Shown: positions 8,640 to 17,390 of the stretch, in pieces | Layout of the letters: every line of letters begins with the position of its first letter | Position numbering within the stretch: the first letter of the stretch is position 1 | NCBI GenBank assembly: GCA_045807125.1 | Contig: JBJMHZ010000013.1 | Span: forward strand, 158,937 to 222,936 | Reading direction: 5' to 3' | Length of the DNA stretch: 64,000 nucleotides | DNA from: JBJMHZ01 sp045807125 | GTDB taxonomy: Bacteria > Actinomycetota > Actinomycetes > JAWWOL01 | Notes under the pieces: model-generated | The model's database searches: none | What the model was told of the DNA's origin: nothing | The model's input: the letters and a program-made list of their open reading frames with translations, nothing else | Made by a program: the position numbers and the translations under genes

Positions 8640-10001
8640 ATGACACTGACGCCCGTACGTCCCTCGGGCGTGACCGGCGACGGCGATGCGCTGTCGGTCA
8701 CGACCGCGCCGGCGCCGCGGCGAAGCGCCACGCCGTCCGTTGCCACGTACCACACGATCGGCATCGGTGCCGGGCCCGCGAACCTCAGCTTCGCCGCTCT
8801 GTTCGAGAAGGCCGGCGCGCCGCACCAGATGGGCTTGTTCGACCGGCAGCCAGGGCCGCAGTGGCACCCCTCGCTGCTCTTCTCCGGCGTGCGGATGCAG
8901 ACGTCGTGGCTCAAGGACCTGGTCACCCTGGTCGACCCGCAGCACCGGCTGTCGTTCCTCAGCTACGCCGTCTCCAGCGGACGCATCTTCGGGCTCATCA
9001 ACGCGCAGTACGACACCATCCCGCGCGGCGAGTACATGCGCTACCTGGCCTGGGCGGCCGAGCGGTTGCCGAACATCCACTGGAGCACGCCGGTCGACCG
9101 GGTCAGCTTCGACGAGGATGCCGGCTTCACCGTGCACGCGGGCGGGCGCCCCGCCGGGCAGTCGGACCACCTCGTGCTGGGCGTCGGGACCGTGCCGTAC
9201 GTGCCGCCGACGTTCGCCTCGGTGCCGCCGGACCGGGCGATCGTCCCCGACGACCTGTGGCAGCACGTCGACGCGATGACCGCGCACCGGTCGGAGCCGG
9301 TCGGCGTGGTCGGGGGCGGGCAGACCGGGGCGGAGTGCGCCCTCCGCCTGCTGCGCGCCGGGTTCACCGACATCAGGTGGTTCGGCCGCCGGCCGTGGTT
9401 CCAGTCGATCGACGACACGCCGCCGGCGAACGACTTCTACCGCCCGGCCTACCAGAGCTTCCTGCAGGAGCTGTCGCGGCCCGCGCGCCGCGAGCTGGTG
9501 TCGGGCCAGGTGCTCACCGGCGACGCCATCACGCCCGGCCTGATGCGCACGCTCTACCAGGCCAACTACGACGCGCAGCTGGAGCTGGGCCGCTTCCCGC
9601 TGCGGATGCTCCCCGGTCGCGACGTCGTGTCGGGCGAGCTTCGCGACGATGTCGTCGTCCTCGAGGTCGCCGGCACCGAGCGCACCGAGTGGCACGACGT
9701 GCGCTATGCGGTGCTCGCGACCGGCCGGCGGACCGCGCCGATGCCGCTGGACGAGGCGCTCGCCGACCGCCTCGAGACCGACGAGGACGGCAGCCTGCTC
9801 ATCGAGCCCGACTACCAGGTGCGGTGGAAGGGCGGCAACGGGCACAAGCTGTTCGCCCTCAACCGGGCCCGGCTCACGCACGGCATCCCCGACGCCAACC
9901 TCACCCTGCTGCCGGTGCGCAGCGCGCTCGCCATCAACTCGCTCCTGGAGCGCGAGGTCTACGCCGTCCACGACGAGCTGGTGAGCATCACGTGGGGCTG
10001 A
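8640..10001 (+). CDS. L-lysine/L-ornithine N-hydroxylase-like flavoprotein
   Basis: 453 aa of the class B N-hydroxylating monooxygenases (IucD, SidA, PvdA). GIGAGPANLS at about residue 41 is the FAD-binding motif with the Asn typical of this group; GVVGGGQTGAE is the NADPH-binding motif; VLATGRR is the family's ATG motif near the C-terminus. The enzyme hydroxylates the side-chain amine of lysine or ornithine using FAD, NADPH and O2. ATG 8640 has GAGAGGG upstream; earlier starts add a Cys-rich, non-homologous stretch. No siderophore synthetase (IucA/C or NRPS) is near, so the product may not be a classical siderophore. Confidence 0.88.
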   Translation: MTLTPVRPSGVTGDGDALSVTTAPAPRRSATPSVATYHTIGIGAGPANLSFAALFEKAGAPHQMGLFDRQPGPQWHPSLLFSGVRMQTSWLKDLVTLVDPQHRLSFLSYAVSSGRIFGLINAQYDTIPRGEYMRYLAWAAERLPNIHWSTPVDRVSFDEDAGFTVHAGGRPAGQSDHLVLGVGTVPYVPPTFASVPPDRAIVPDDLWQHVDAMTAHRSEPVGVVGGGQTGAECALRLLRAGFTDIRWFGRRPWFQSIDDTPPANDFYRPAYQSFLQELSRPARRELVSGQVLTGDAITPGLMRTLYQANYDAQLELGRFPLRMLPGRDVVSGELRDDVVVLEVAGTERTEWHDVRYAVLATGRRTAPMPLDEALADRLETDEDGSLLIEPDYQVRWKGGNGHKLFALNRARLTHGIPDANLTLLPVRSALAINSLLEREVYAVHDELVSITWG

Positions 10002-10046
10002 GCGCTCCACCGCCCGTCCTCGTGCCCGACCCGGCCTGACGCGCGG

Positions 10047-10545
10047 TCACTGCGGGGCCCGGCCGTCCCACTCGTCGAGCGGCGCCGGGTGCGAGCGCCA
10101 GCGGGCCAGCCTGGGACGGCCGTCGAGCGCGATGCGCCCGTTGGCCCAGAGCAGCAGCCGCCATGGGTCGTCGTCGACCGGCACCCAGGGGAACAGCCGG
10201 CGCAGCACGTCCGCCGCGAGGCCGGCCCGCCGGGTGGAACCCGCGCGCGCCGGGGGCGACGCCGTCCACCACGGCCGCCACGACAGCGGCGTGCGCGCCC
10301 AGGGTGGCGACGAGGTCGCACGGCTCGCCGTCGGCCTTGACGCGCTGCTCGACCGACCGCAGCTCGACCCCGCCGGCGGACAGGTCGATGGCGTACCACA
10401 AGCAAGTCTCTGCGGCATGCGCCACGACGCCCGCGACCGTCAGCTCCATCTCGGGGATGCCGGCGGACCAGTCGGCGCCGACGCGGGCGCCGAGCAGCTC
10501 GGCGCATGCGCCTGCGGCGCTCCTGACGTGGGACCCGGCCGGCAT
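10047..10545 (-). pseudogene. DinB/maleylpyruvate isomerase-fold protein, disrupted by deletion
   Basis: The first part (10545 to about 10230) reads as a DinB-like protein: VAGVVAHAAETCLWYAIDL, then ATLGAHAAVVAAVVDG and GFHPAG. The end of the family (DVLRRLFPWVP, DPWRLLLWANGR, APLDEWDG) is present but in another frame. The part expected between them, a conserved stretch with FAAMGCDE-type sequence, is absent. A deletion of roughly 20-25 codons that also shifts frame, near 10215-10240, explains this. Intact members are mycothiol-dependent or unknown-function enzymes of about 190-200 aa. Confidence 0.65.
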
Positions 10546-10652
10546 CGGCTCGATGTACGGCCCCGCGGCCTATCGTGCGGTGTAGCGTCAGGGCACGGTC
10601 GCGGGGAACGGCGACGAGCGCCGGTCCGACGCCCGTGGGTGGAGGCAAAGCG

Positions 10653-11405
10653 ATGGCCGACCTCACTGCTGCGTACGGACAGCCGTGCCAGCCCAGCACG
10701 TTCATCCAGGTGCAGGTGTTCGGCAAGACGATCCCCTTCGTCCGCTCCGGGGCCAATGCGCTGCTGCGCGCGGTCATGGCGGCGTACGACGTGGACTACG
10801 CAGTCACCAGGATCGAGTCCTACAACTGCCGTACGACGATCTCGGGCGGGTCGCGCTCGGCGCACTCGTGGGCGGCCGCCGTCGACGTCAACCCGGAGCG
10901 CAATCCCTTCAGCTCGAAGGCCAAGCTCGTCACCGACATGCCGCCGGCCTTCCGCGCCGCCTTCAAGGATCACGGCTTCGGCTGGGGCGGCGACTGGCAC
11001 AGCGTGAAGGACGCCATGCACTTCAGCCTGGACCGGACGGAGGGCGGATCCGCGCCGGTCGAGAAGTACGACCCCAGCCTGCAGGCCAAGGCCGACGCCA
11101 AGTGGGCCCAGCGAGGCAAGGTGCCGGCCCCCGGCCCCAAGCAGCCGGGCAAGCCGGCACCGCCGTGGCGGCACGACCACCCCGCGCAGCCGAACAACCC
11201 GCGCAACCGCCACACCGATTGCGAGACGGTCCGCCAATGGCAGGCCCGGATGAAGGACCGCGGGTGGGACATCGTCGCCGACTCGCACTACGGCGACGAC
11301 TCCGAGCGGGTCTGCCGCGCCTTCCAGCGGGAGAAGGGCCTGACGCTGGACGGCATCCTCGGTCCGGACACGTGGCGCGCGGCATGGGAGAGCACCGTCG
11401 GCTGA
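10653..11405 (+). CDS. M15 peptidase with C-terminal peptidoglycan-binding domain (endolysin-like)
   Basis: 250 aa. The N-terminal domain has the M15/VanY zinc site: H71 and D78 in SAHSWAAAVDVN and H123 in DAMHFSL. These enzymes cut D-Ala or L-Ala-D-Glu bonds in peptidoglycan stem peptides. A proline-rich linker (about 155-185) leads to a PG_binding_1 domain (VCRAFQREKGLTLDGILGPDTW). No signal peptide or membrane segment is visible, unlike most housekeeping carboxypeptidases but like phage endolysins. GGAGG lies before ATG 10653. No holin or phage gene is next to it. Confidence 0.82.
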   Translation: MADLTAAYGQPCQPSTFIQVQVFGKTIPFVRSGANALLRAVMAAYDVDYAVTRIESYNCRTTISGGSRSAHSWAAAVDVNPERNPFSSKAKLVTDMPPAFRAAFKDHGFGWGGDWHSVKDAMHFSLDRTEGGSAPVEKYDPSLQAKADAKWAQRGKVPAPGPKQPGKPAPPWRHDHPAQPNNPRNRHTDCETVRQWQARMKDRGWDIVADSHYGDDSERVCRAFQREKGLTLDGILGPDTWRAAWESTVG

Positions 11406-11456
11406 TCAGCCGGCGATCGAATTCACCGCATGTCGAATCATCTATCCCCCGCGGGA

Positions 11457-11478
11457 GGGTGGGCCGGCGTGCCCGCCC
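11457..11478 (+). terminator. stem-loop after M15 peptidase gene
   Basis: GGGTGGGC and GCCCGCCC form an 8-bp stem (one G-T pair) with loop CGGCGT, 51 bp past the stop. There is no T-tract, as is common for actinobacterial terminators. It would insulate the peptide cluster that follows. Confidence 0.5.
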
Positions 11479-11738
11479 CCGTCACATCACTCGTCGCTAA
11501 CGGATGACTTCGAATCGTCAACGTGCACAGGGCTTTCGACGCAGCCAGTAAGCAGTCGATGACTCTTTCGGTTCTTCCGGACGATGTGATCGCGTGCTAC
11601 GTTCATCTCCCCAGTCGACCGCGATCACTCCGGGCCACAGGGCCGCAACCGGCAAGGACTCATCCATCCGCCGATCGTTCGATCGCCGGCATGAGCAGTT
11701 CCATGGATCGTTCCGCAGGTCAGAACGGAGGGGATCTC
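11479..11738 (+). promoter_or_regulatory. 260-bp upstream region of the precursor peptide gene
   Basis: No gene is supported here. It is visibly lower in GC than the flanks, as promoter regions in this genome tend to be. TACGTT at about 11599 has a possible -10 shape, but no good -35 pairs with it, so I do not define a promoter. GGAGGGG at 11727-11733 is the ribosome site of the precursor. Confidence 0.4.
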
Positions 11739-11894
11739 ATGCGCCTAAAGGTGGAAGCCTTCGCGGAGGAACGGACCGCGGGCCAGCAGCAGTGGGACCT
11801 GTGGTCGGGGGCGACGTCCGCACGGTTGACCGTGCTCGTCCCCGGCGCGTCCAGCTGCTGCGAGGGCTGCTCGTCGACGTCGTGCGTCTGGTGA
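11739..11894 (+). CDS. candidate azole-modified RiPP precursor peptide
   Basis: A 51-aa peptide starting at ATG 11739 with GGAGGGG five bases upstream; the longer frame upstream has no ribosome site. The N-terminal ~37 residues (acidic MRLKVEAFAEER, then a QQQWDLW stretch and LTVLVPGA) look like a leader. The C-terminus SSCCEGCSSTSCVW has four Cys, five Ser and one Thr in 14 residues, just what YcaO cyclodehydratases convert to thiazoline and oxazoline. It is the first gene of a same-strand run containing the SagB-, C- and D-type enzymes, the normal place for a precursor. The cleavage site is not certain; after PGA or nearby is a guess. Confidence 0.75.
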   Translation: MRLKVEAFAEERTAGQQQWDLWSGATSARLTVLVPGASSCCEGCSSTSCVW

Positions 11895-12156
11895 CGCCAC
11901 GCACGTCATGACGAGCACGCACCGGCAATCCTGAAGGGTCCGCTCGTCGACCTCGCTGCGAGGCGATGAGCGATCCTTCGACCATCGCCCGACCAGTGCG
12001 GGCGCTCCCGGTTGCGCCGATCGCGCCGGCGTCGCGCGTCGGCCACCGTTCGACTCCTCGGCATCGACGGGTCGACGTCGCGCGCCGCGCGCCAGTCCAG
12101 CGCGCCTGCGCGAGAGCCCAGGGATGCCGAACGACCACGAGACGAAGGAGCCTGTC

Positions 12157-12684
12157 GTGGCCGCACGACTTGTCGCGTGCAACATCCCGACCACCAACCA
12201 CGATGCGAGCAATGCCTTCTACCAGGCGTTGCTCGGCCTCGAGCCGGCCCGGTCATTGAGCTCGCAGCTCACCTCCTACCACGTGCCCATCTCCAACGAC
12301 GGCCAGTACCTGTGGCTGAGCGACCGCACGGTCGACGGTGAGCAGCCGATGGCGGTGTTCGCCGTCGACGACCTCGACGCGAGCGTCCAGCAGCTGACGC
12401 AGGCCGGTGGCCAGCGGTTCGGCGAGGTCCTCCAGCCCACCGTGGCGCAGTCGGAGACCGACTACTACTCCCAGGCCGTCAAGCGTCACGACCCCAAGGC
12501 CAACCCGTCGCAGCAGATGGGCCGCTTCGCCTACCTGCGCGACCCGGACGGCAACGTGCTCGCCCTGTACGAGGTCAGCGGCGGCGCCGAGGCCTTCTAC
12601 GCGACCACCAAGCGCAAGGACCTCAGCAACGACGTCAAGGCATCGCACCAGCGGGCGGTCGCGCAGGGCAAGAAGTTCCACTGA
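12157..12684 (+). CDS. VOC (glyoxalase/bleomycin-resistance) family protein
   Basis: 175 aa with paired beta-alpha-beta-beta-beta modules: the first begins ARLVACNIPTTNHDASNAFYQALLG, the second contains YLRDPDGNVLALYEV. VOC proteins include dioxygenases, lyases, epimerases and proteins that sequester small molecules for self-resistance. GTG 12157 has GAAGGAG six bases upstream and starts exactly at the domain; ATG 12124 has no site. It lies between precursor and SagB on the same strand, so a role in tailoring or immunity is possible. A charged C-terminal tail (KRKDLSNDVKASHQR) is extra to the fold. Confidence 0.8.
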   Translation: MAARLVACNIPTTNHDASNAFYQALLGLEPARSLSSQLTSYHVPISNDGQYLWLSDRTVDGEQPMAVFAVDDLDASVQQLTQAGGQRFGEVLQPTVAQSETDYYSQAVKRHDPKANPSQQMGRFAYLRDPDGNVLALYEVSGGAEAFYATTKRKDLSNDVKASHQRAVAQGKKFH

Positions 12685-12732
12685 CCGGCCGGCCGCACGA
12701 CTCGCAGCACGCACTCCGGACGAGGGGGCTCG

Positions 12733-13653
12733 ATGGCCGGCGCGACCGACCAGCGCTTGACGGAGATGCTCTTGTACAACAATGCGTACAAGACCATCGA
12801 CCCGTGGGTGCGCTCCACCGGGCTGCGCACCAATGCCCTGCGCTACCGGACCCTGAGCCACTCGAGCCTTCCCGGGGTGGCCGAGGAGTTCCTGGCCGGC
12901 ACCACGCTACGGCGCAATGACTGGGAGACGGCGTCGTCGGTAGCGGCTTACTTCTCCGACGCCCACGTGCTGATGCTCGCGGCGCGCGAGACGGAGCAGG
13001 CCGCTACCGCCGAGGACGTGCTGCTGCCGGCGCCTCTCGAGCTCACCGTCGAGCTGGGCGATGCGCTCGCGAGGCGGCGCAGCCGGCGCCGCTACACCGG
13101 TGACCCCATGGCGCTCGACTACCTGGCGACGATCCTCCGAGCCGCCGTCGGCATCACGGGGGTCGCCGAGGCGACGCTGAAGAGCGGCGGCACGGCCGCT
13201 CTCGCCTTCCGCGCCGCGCCGAGCGCCGGTGGCCTGTACCCGATCGAGCTCTATCTCGTCGCGCAGAGCATCGCGAAGCTGCGCCGAGGCGTCTACCGGT
13301 ACGCGCCCCACCCGGAGCGCCTCGTGCCAGTCGGCGGTGACGACGTCGCGGACGCCGTGCTCGAGGGTTTCGCCGTCTCCGAGGAGATGATCTCGCTCGG
13401 CCGCTCCGACGTCGTGTGCCTGCTCGTCGCCCATCCCTGGCGGGCGATGCGCAAGTACGGCGCGCGCGGCATGCGCTTCGTCCTCATGGAGGCGGGCTCC
13501 ATCGCGCAGAACGTCAATCTCGCGGCGGTGGCTCTCGGGTACGGCAGCGTCGAGTGCGCGAGCGTCTACGAGGACGAGGTCAACGCCGCGCTCGGGCTCG
13601 ACGGTGCGTTCCGCACGCTGGTCCACACGGTGGTCGTCGGCTACCCGGGATAG
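12733..13653 (+). CDS. SagB-type FMN dehydrogenase (azoline oxidase)
   Basis: 306 aa of the nitroreductase fold in its SagB/ThcOx form. RRRSRRRYTGDPM and AAPSAGGLYPIELYLV are the two FMN-contacting segments that mark this subfamily. In azole peptide pathways these enzymes oxidise thiazolines and oxazolines to thiazoles and oxazoles with FMN. The N-terminal ~90 residues match the helical extension of SagB. GAGGGGG precedes ATG 12733. Its presence implies the mature peptide holds aromatic azoles and not only azolines. Confidence 0.9.
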   Translation: MAGATDQRLTEMLLYNNAYKTIDPWVRSTGLRTNALRYRTLSHSSLPGVAEEFLAGTTLRRNDWETASSVAAYFSDAHVLMLAARETEQAATAEDVLLPAPLELTVELGDALARRRSRRRYTGDPMALDYLATILRAAVGITGVAEATLKSGGTAALAFRAAPSAGGLYPIELYLVAQSIAKLRRGVYRYAPHPERLVPVGGDDVADAVLEGFAVSEEMISLGRSDVVCLLVAHPWRAMRKYGARGMRFVLMEAGSIAQNVNLAAVALGYGSVECASVYEDEVNAALGLDGAFRTLVHTVVVGYPG

Positions 13654-13679
13654 CCGGGCCTCCGGAGAGGAGCAGCGGC

Positions 13680-14909
13680 ATGGGACGCCCTCTGCTGGTC
13701 TACGTCCATGTTCCCTTCTGCACCGCGAAATGCCTGTTCTGCGACTGGGTCACCGAGATCTCGCCGGCTGATCTGCGCCTCGGCAGCGAGTCGACGCCTA
13801 GGCGGCGGTACCTCGGCGCCCTGGCCACGCACATCGCCGTCCGCGGCGAGGCGCTCGTGGCCGACGGCTACGAGCCGCGCATCCTCTACTGGGGCGGCGG
13901 CACGGCCAGCATTCTCGCCGAGGCGGAGATCGAGCGCGTCATGGCAGCGCTCACCGGCACGTTCGACCTGAGCAGGCTCGACGAGGCGACCATCGAGTGC
14001 AGCCCGGAGACGCTCTCCCCCACCAAGCTCGCCCTGCTGAGGTCGCTGGGGTTCGACCGCATCAGCATCGGGGTGCAGAGCTTCGACGACCACCGGCTGC
14101 ACGCGATCGGACGCCAGCACGACGCCGAGTCGGCGGTGCGGGCGGTCGAGGACGCATGGCGGGCCGGCTTCTCGAACATCAACATCGACCTGATCTCCGG
14201 CTTCCCGGGGGAGACCGTCCAGGAGCTCGAGGCCTCCCTGCGGCGAGCGCTCGCGCTGCCGATCAGCCATGTCTCCCTCTACCCCTACCGGCCGGCCCTC
14301 GGCACCGGCATGCGGGCCACGATGCGCGACGGCCGGGCCGGCACCATCCAGCTCTCCGAGCAGCTCGCCGCCTACCGGCTCGGCCAATCGCTGCTGGAGG
14401 AGGCCGGCCTGGCGGAGTACGCGCTCGCGCACTTCGGCAGCCGGCGATGCTTCAGCGATCTCGCGTACTTCCAGCTGCGGATGGACTGGGCGGGCTTCGG
14501 ATCGGGCGCGGCATCGCTGCTCGACCGGACGTTCAGCCGCACGCGGAACGGCGGGCTGCACGACTACCTCGACCGGCCCACCGAGCCGGACGACGTGCTG
14601 CCGGCCTCCGATCCTGGCCTGCTCAACCGATGGCTCTACCAGGCTCTCTCGACGTTCGAGGGAGCGGACGCGCGGCTCTGGCTGGAACGCACGGGGACGT
14701 CGCTCGCCGAGACGCTGGCCCGGCCGGAGTCCGGCCAGCTGCTGGCCCAGCTGGGCGCCTCCGCCTCCGACGCGCTGGAGCGCGACGAGCGCGGCATCCG
14801 CCTGCGCCGCGACGCCATCGCCCCCGCGTTCATCCGGATGCTCTTCGCGAGCGCGCCGAGCACGGCCCGCGAAGCCGACCTGGCGGAGGCGGTGCTCGGG
14901 GGCTACTGA
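13680..14909 (+). CDS. HemW/HemN-like radical SAM enzyme (possible class C methyltransferase)
   Basis: 409 aa. C14, C18 and C21 (PFCTAKCLFCDW) form the CxxxCxxC [4Fe-4S] site; WGGGTAS and DRISIGVQSFDD, GFSNINIDLISGFPGET are SAM-barrel motifs of the HemN/HemW family, and a HemN-type C-terminal domain follows. True HemW/HemN genes are not placed in azole-peptide clusters, but class C radical SAM methyltransferases (such as those methylating thiazoles in thiopeptide pathways) share this fold. C-methylation of an azole is the best guess. GGAGAGGAG precedes ATG 13680. Confidence 0.85.
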   Translation: MGRPLLVYVHVPFCTAKCLFCDWVTEISPADLRLGSESTPRRRYLGALATHIAVRGEALVADGYEPRILYWGGGTASILAEAEIERVMAALTGTFDLSRLDEATIECSPETLSPTKLALLRSLGFDRISIGVQSFDDHRLHAIGRQHDAESAVRAVEDAWRAGFSNINIDLISGFPGETVQELEASLRRALALPISHVSLYPYRPALGTGMRATMRDGRAGTIQLSEQLAAYRLGQSLLEEAGLAEYALAHFGSRRCFSDLAYFQLRMDWAGFGSGAASLLDRTFSRTRNGGLHDYLDRPTEPDDVLPASDPGLLNRWLYQALSTFEGADARLWLERTGTSLAETLARPESGQLLAQLGASASDALERDERGIRLRRDAIAPAFIRMLFASAPSTAREADLAEAVLGGY

Positions 14910-14951
14910 CCGGCGGGCCGGCCGGTGCACGACTCTCGGGAGGAGGGCGAT

Positions 14952-16010
14952 GTGACGAACTACCGCATCAAGCCGCACTGCACCGTGGTGCCGCACAGCG
15001 CCGACGTGGTCGAGCTGCGCATCGGTGCGTGGAACCCGACGTCGTTCACGCTCACCGACGACAGCGGATCGGGGGCGCTCTACCGCGTGCTCCAGCGGTT
15101 GGACGGGTCCGCCGCCGCCTCGGCGATCGCGCGCGAGGAGGGCCTGCCCAAGTCCGACGTCGAGGCCCTGCTCGACCACCTGATCGAGCTGGACGTCGTC
15201 GAGACGCGCGCATCGAGCGCCTTCGACCGCTACGTCGAGACCTGCCTGCCGTCGACGTTCGTGCCGGCCGGGAGCGCGCAGGTGCACGACGGCGCGCTGC
15301 TGGTGGGCGATCCCGACCTCACCGACCGGCTGAGCGGGCTGCTGCGCTCGAGCGAGGTCGAGGGCGTCGAGGTGCTCGACCAGCGCTCGGCCGCCGCCGA
15401 GGCCCTGCGCACGGCCGACATCACCCGGCTGATGAACGGCCTGACGCTGCACGAGGACCTGGCGAGCTTCGAGGCATGGCGGGGACGGTTCGTCGTCGCG
15501 ATCGACGCGACGCTGCACCCGCTGCGCCTGCTCTACCTCAACCGGATCATGCTCGAGCTCGGCGCCCCGTGGCTGCACGCGGTCGTGGACGGCCCGTTCC
15601 TCATCGTGGGGCCCATCTTCGAGCCCGGCCGGTCCGCTTGCTACGACTGCTTCGAGCAGCGGGTGATGCTCAACGCCCGGGAGAGCGCGAGCTACCAGCG
15701 CTACAAGGTCGCGCTCGCCACCGGGACGGTGACGCCGTCCCGCGCACCGATCCTGCCGGTCGTGACCGAGGTGCTCGTCGCGCACGCCGCGCTGGAGGCG
15801 CTGAACTTCGTGCGCACCGGGTCGGGCTTCACGCAGGGCAAGGCCCTGACCATCCACCTCCCCACCATGGAGCTCGCCTTCCATGACGTGCTGCGCCTGC
15901 CGTCGTGCCGGTCGTGCGGCCCGCTGCCGGAGCGCGACGACACGGAGCTGTACTTCGACACGAGGTCGTACGTCCAGGATCTCCTCGTCCGTGACGGTGC
16001 GAGCGGCTGA
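14952..16010 (+). CDS. ocin-ThiF-like cyclodehydratase partner (TOMM leader-binding protein)
   Basis: 352 aa. The N-terminal ~85 residues (YRIKPHCTVV ... DVEALLDHLIELDVVE) look like the winged-helix peptide recognition element that binds the leader; the rest is an E1/ThiF-like fold. Two CxxC pairs, C230/C233 (ACYDC) and C319/C322 (CRSC), should bind structural zinc as in the family. These proteins deliver the precursor to the YcaO enzyme and stimulate it. GTG 14952 follows GGAGGAGGG; the frame extends to 14925 without a site. It sits directly before the YcaO gene. Confidence 0.85.
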   Translation: MTNYRIKPHCTVVPHSADVVELRIGAWNPTSFTLTDDSGSGALYRVLQRLDGSAAASAIAREEGLPKSDVEALLDHLIELDVVETRASSAFDRYVETCLPSTFVPAGSAQVHDGALLVGDPDLTDRLSGLLRSSEVEGVEVLDQRSAAAEALRTADITRLMNGLTLHEDLASFEAWRGRFVVAIDATLHPLRLLYLNRIMLELGAPWLHAVVDGPFLIVGPIFEPGRSACYDCFEQRVMLNARESASYQRYKVALATGTVTPSRAPILPVVTEVLVAHAALEALNFVRTGSGFTQGKALTIHLPTMELAFHDVLRLPSCRSCGPLPERDDTELYFDTRSYVQDLLVRDGASG

Positions 16011-16029
16011 GAGAGGACGGGCAGCTCTC

Positions 16030-17376
16030 GTGGACATTCGCATCTCGAGCACCGACATGCAGATCGATCACCGCACGCGGCGGCACATGAGCCGGATGCT
16101 CAGTCCGCTCACGGGCCTGACCCGTTCCGTCGGGTTCCTCGCTCACGGCTCCGGCGAGGGGAACCTCCTCACCGCCGGTGCCGAGCTGACCGGCGTGCAC
16201 GGACTGGTCGGCCGGCCCGATCCGGGGCCGGGCGCGTACCACATCGGGGGCGGCGGCCTCATGCTCGGCGAGGCACTGGTGCGTTGCTTCGGCGAGACGG
16301 TGGAGCGCTATGCGCATTTCGTCTGGCAGCCGTACGGCGCGCACGGGCTAGCTCATGGGACGCACGACGAGCTCGCCGCACGGGGCGAGCGGGCGCTCGC
16401 GCCGGACGAGCTGAGCTTCTTCACCGACGACCAGCTCGCCGACCCGGGTCTCCCCTACCGCCGCTTCTCGCCGTCCGCTCCGCTCGGCTGGCTGAAGCTG
16501 CCGAGCCTGACCGGTGGGGAGCCCTGCTGGATCCCCGCGCACCTGCTGGTGGTCGGCTACGTCCGGCGCACCGACGAGCTGCCGCTGCTCTCCGCCGTCA
16601 CCACCGGCACGGCCGCGCACACCGACCCGGACCAGGCGCTCGTCAACGCGCTGCAGGAGATCGTCCAGATCGACGCCGCGATGGGTCACTGGTACTCGCA
16701 GGCGCAGGCGCCGCGCATCGTCCTCGACGAGCGGACCGCCGTCGTCCGCGCGGTCGTGGCGCGGTACTTCCGCTGGGCTCCGGAACCGCGGTTCCACCTG
16801 CTCGCGAGCCCTGACCTGCCGGGCTTCTCCGTCGCGTGCATCGTGCGCTCGCCGGCCGGCATGCCGGCCGCCGGAGTGGGGCTGGGCGTCGGGCTGCGGC
16901 TGCAGTCCGCGATGTACAAGGCGCTGCTCGAAGCCATGGGGGCGATGCAGCTCGCGAAGAAGGGCCTGCTGGACGCAGCCGGTGAGGTGGGCCGGCTCCT
17001 CGACGGCTCCGTCCCCGACCGCATCTACGACCTGGAGCGCAACGTCCTCTTCTACGCGGTGCCGGAGAACGGCAAGTACCTCGAGGCCAAGTTCTCCGAC
17101 GAGACGACCATCGCCGCCGGTGAGCTGCCGGACGACGAGGTGCTCGCGCCCCGTGACGAGGCGGCCAGGCTCGTCGCCGCCTTCGCCGCCGCCGGCAAGG
17201 ACCTCTACGTCATGGACCTCACCCCCGCGGACGTCGCGAAGCTGGGCTTCACGGTGACGCGGGCGTGGTCGCCCGACACGATCAGCCTGTCGTTGCCGAG
17301 CGCGCCGCCGCTCGCCCACGCCGGCTTCGCCCGCTACGGCCCCGCCGGCCAGCTGCTGCCGCACCCCTACCCCTAG
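16030..17376 (+). CDS. YcaO cyclodehydratase (TOMM D protein)
   Basis: 448 aa. The ATP site is visible as GEALVRCFGETVERYA (E81, E89, E92) and NALQEIVQIDAAM. The protein ends in PHPYP, the C-terminal PxPxP tail characteristic of YcaO enzymes that make azolines. With the partner protein it phosphorylates the amide oxygen and closes Cys, Ser or Thr side chains onto the backbone. The start is uncertain: GTG 16030 is taken, ATG 16057 is possible, and neither has an ideal ribosome site. It is the core enzyme of the cluster. Confidence 0.9.
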   Translation: MDIRISSTDMQIDHRTRRHMSRMLSPLTGLTRSVGFLAHGSGEGNLLTAGAELTGVHGLVGRPDPGPGAYHIGGGGLMLGEALVRCFGETVERYAHFVWQPYGAHGLAHGTHDELAARGERALAPDELSFFTDDQLADPGLPYRRFSPSAPLGWLKLPSLTGGEPCWIPAHLLVVGYVRRTDELPLLSAVTTGTAAHTDPDQALVNALQEIVQIDAAMGHWYSQAQAPRIVLDERTAVVRAVVARYFRWAPEPRFHLLASPDLPGFSVACIVRSPAGMPAAGVGLGVGLRLQSAMYKALLEAMGAMQLAKKGLLDAAGEVGRLLDGSVPDRIYDLERNVLFYAVPENGKYLEAKFSDETTIAAGELPDDEVLAPRDEAARLVAAFAAAGKDLYVMDLTPADVAKLGFTVTRAWSPDTISLSLPSAPPLAHAGFARYGPAGQLLPHPYP

Positions 17377-17390
17377 GAAGGACGCCCAGG

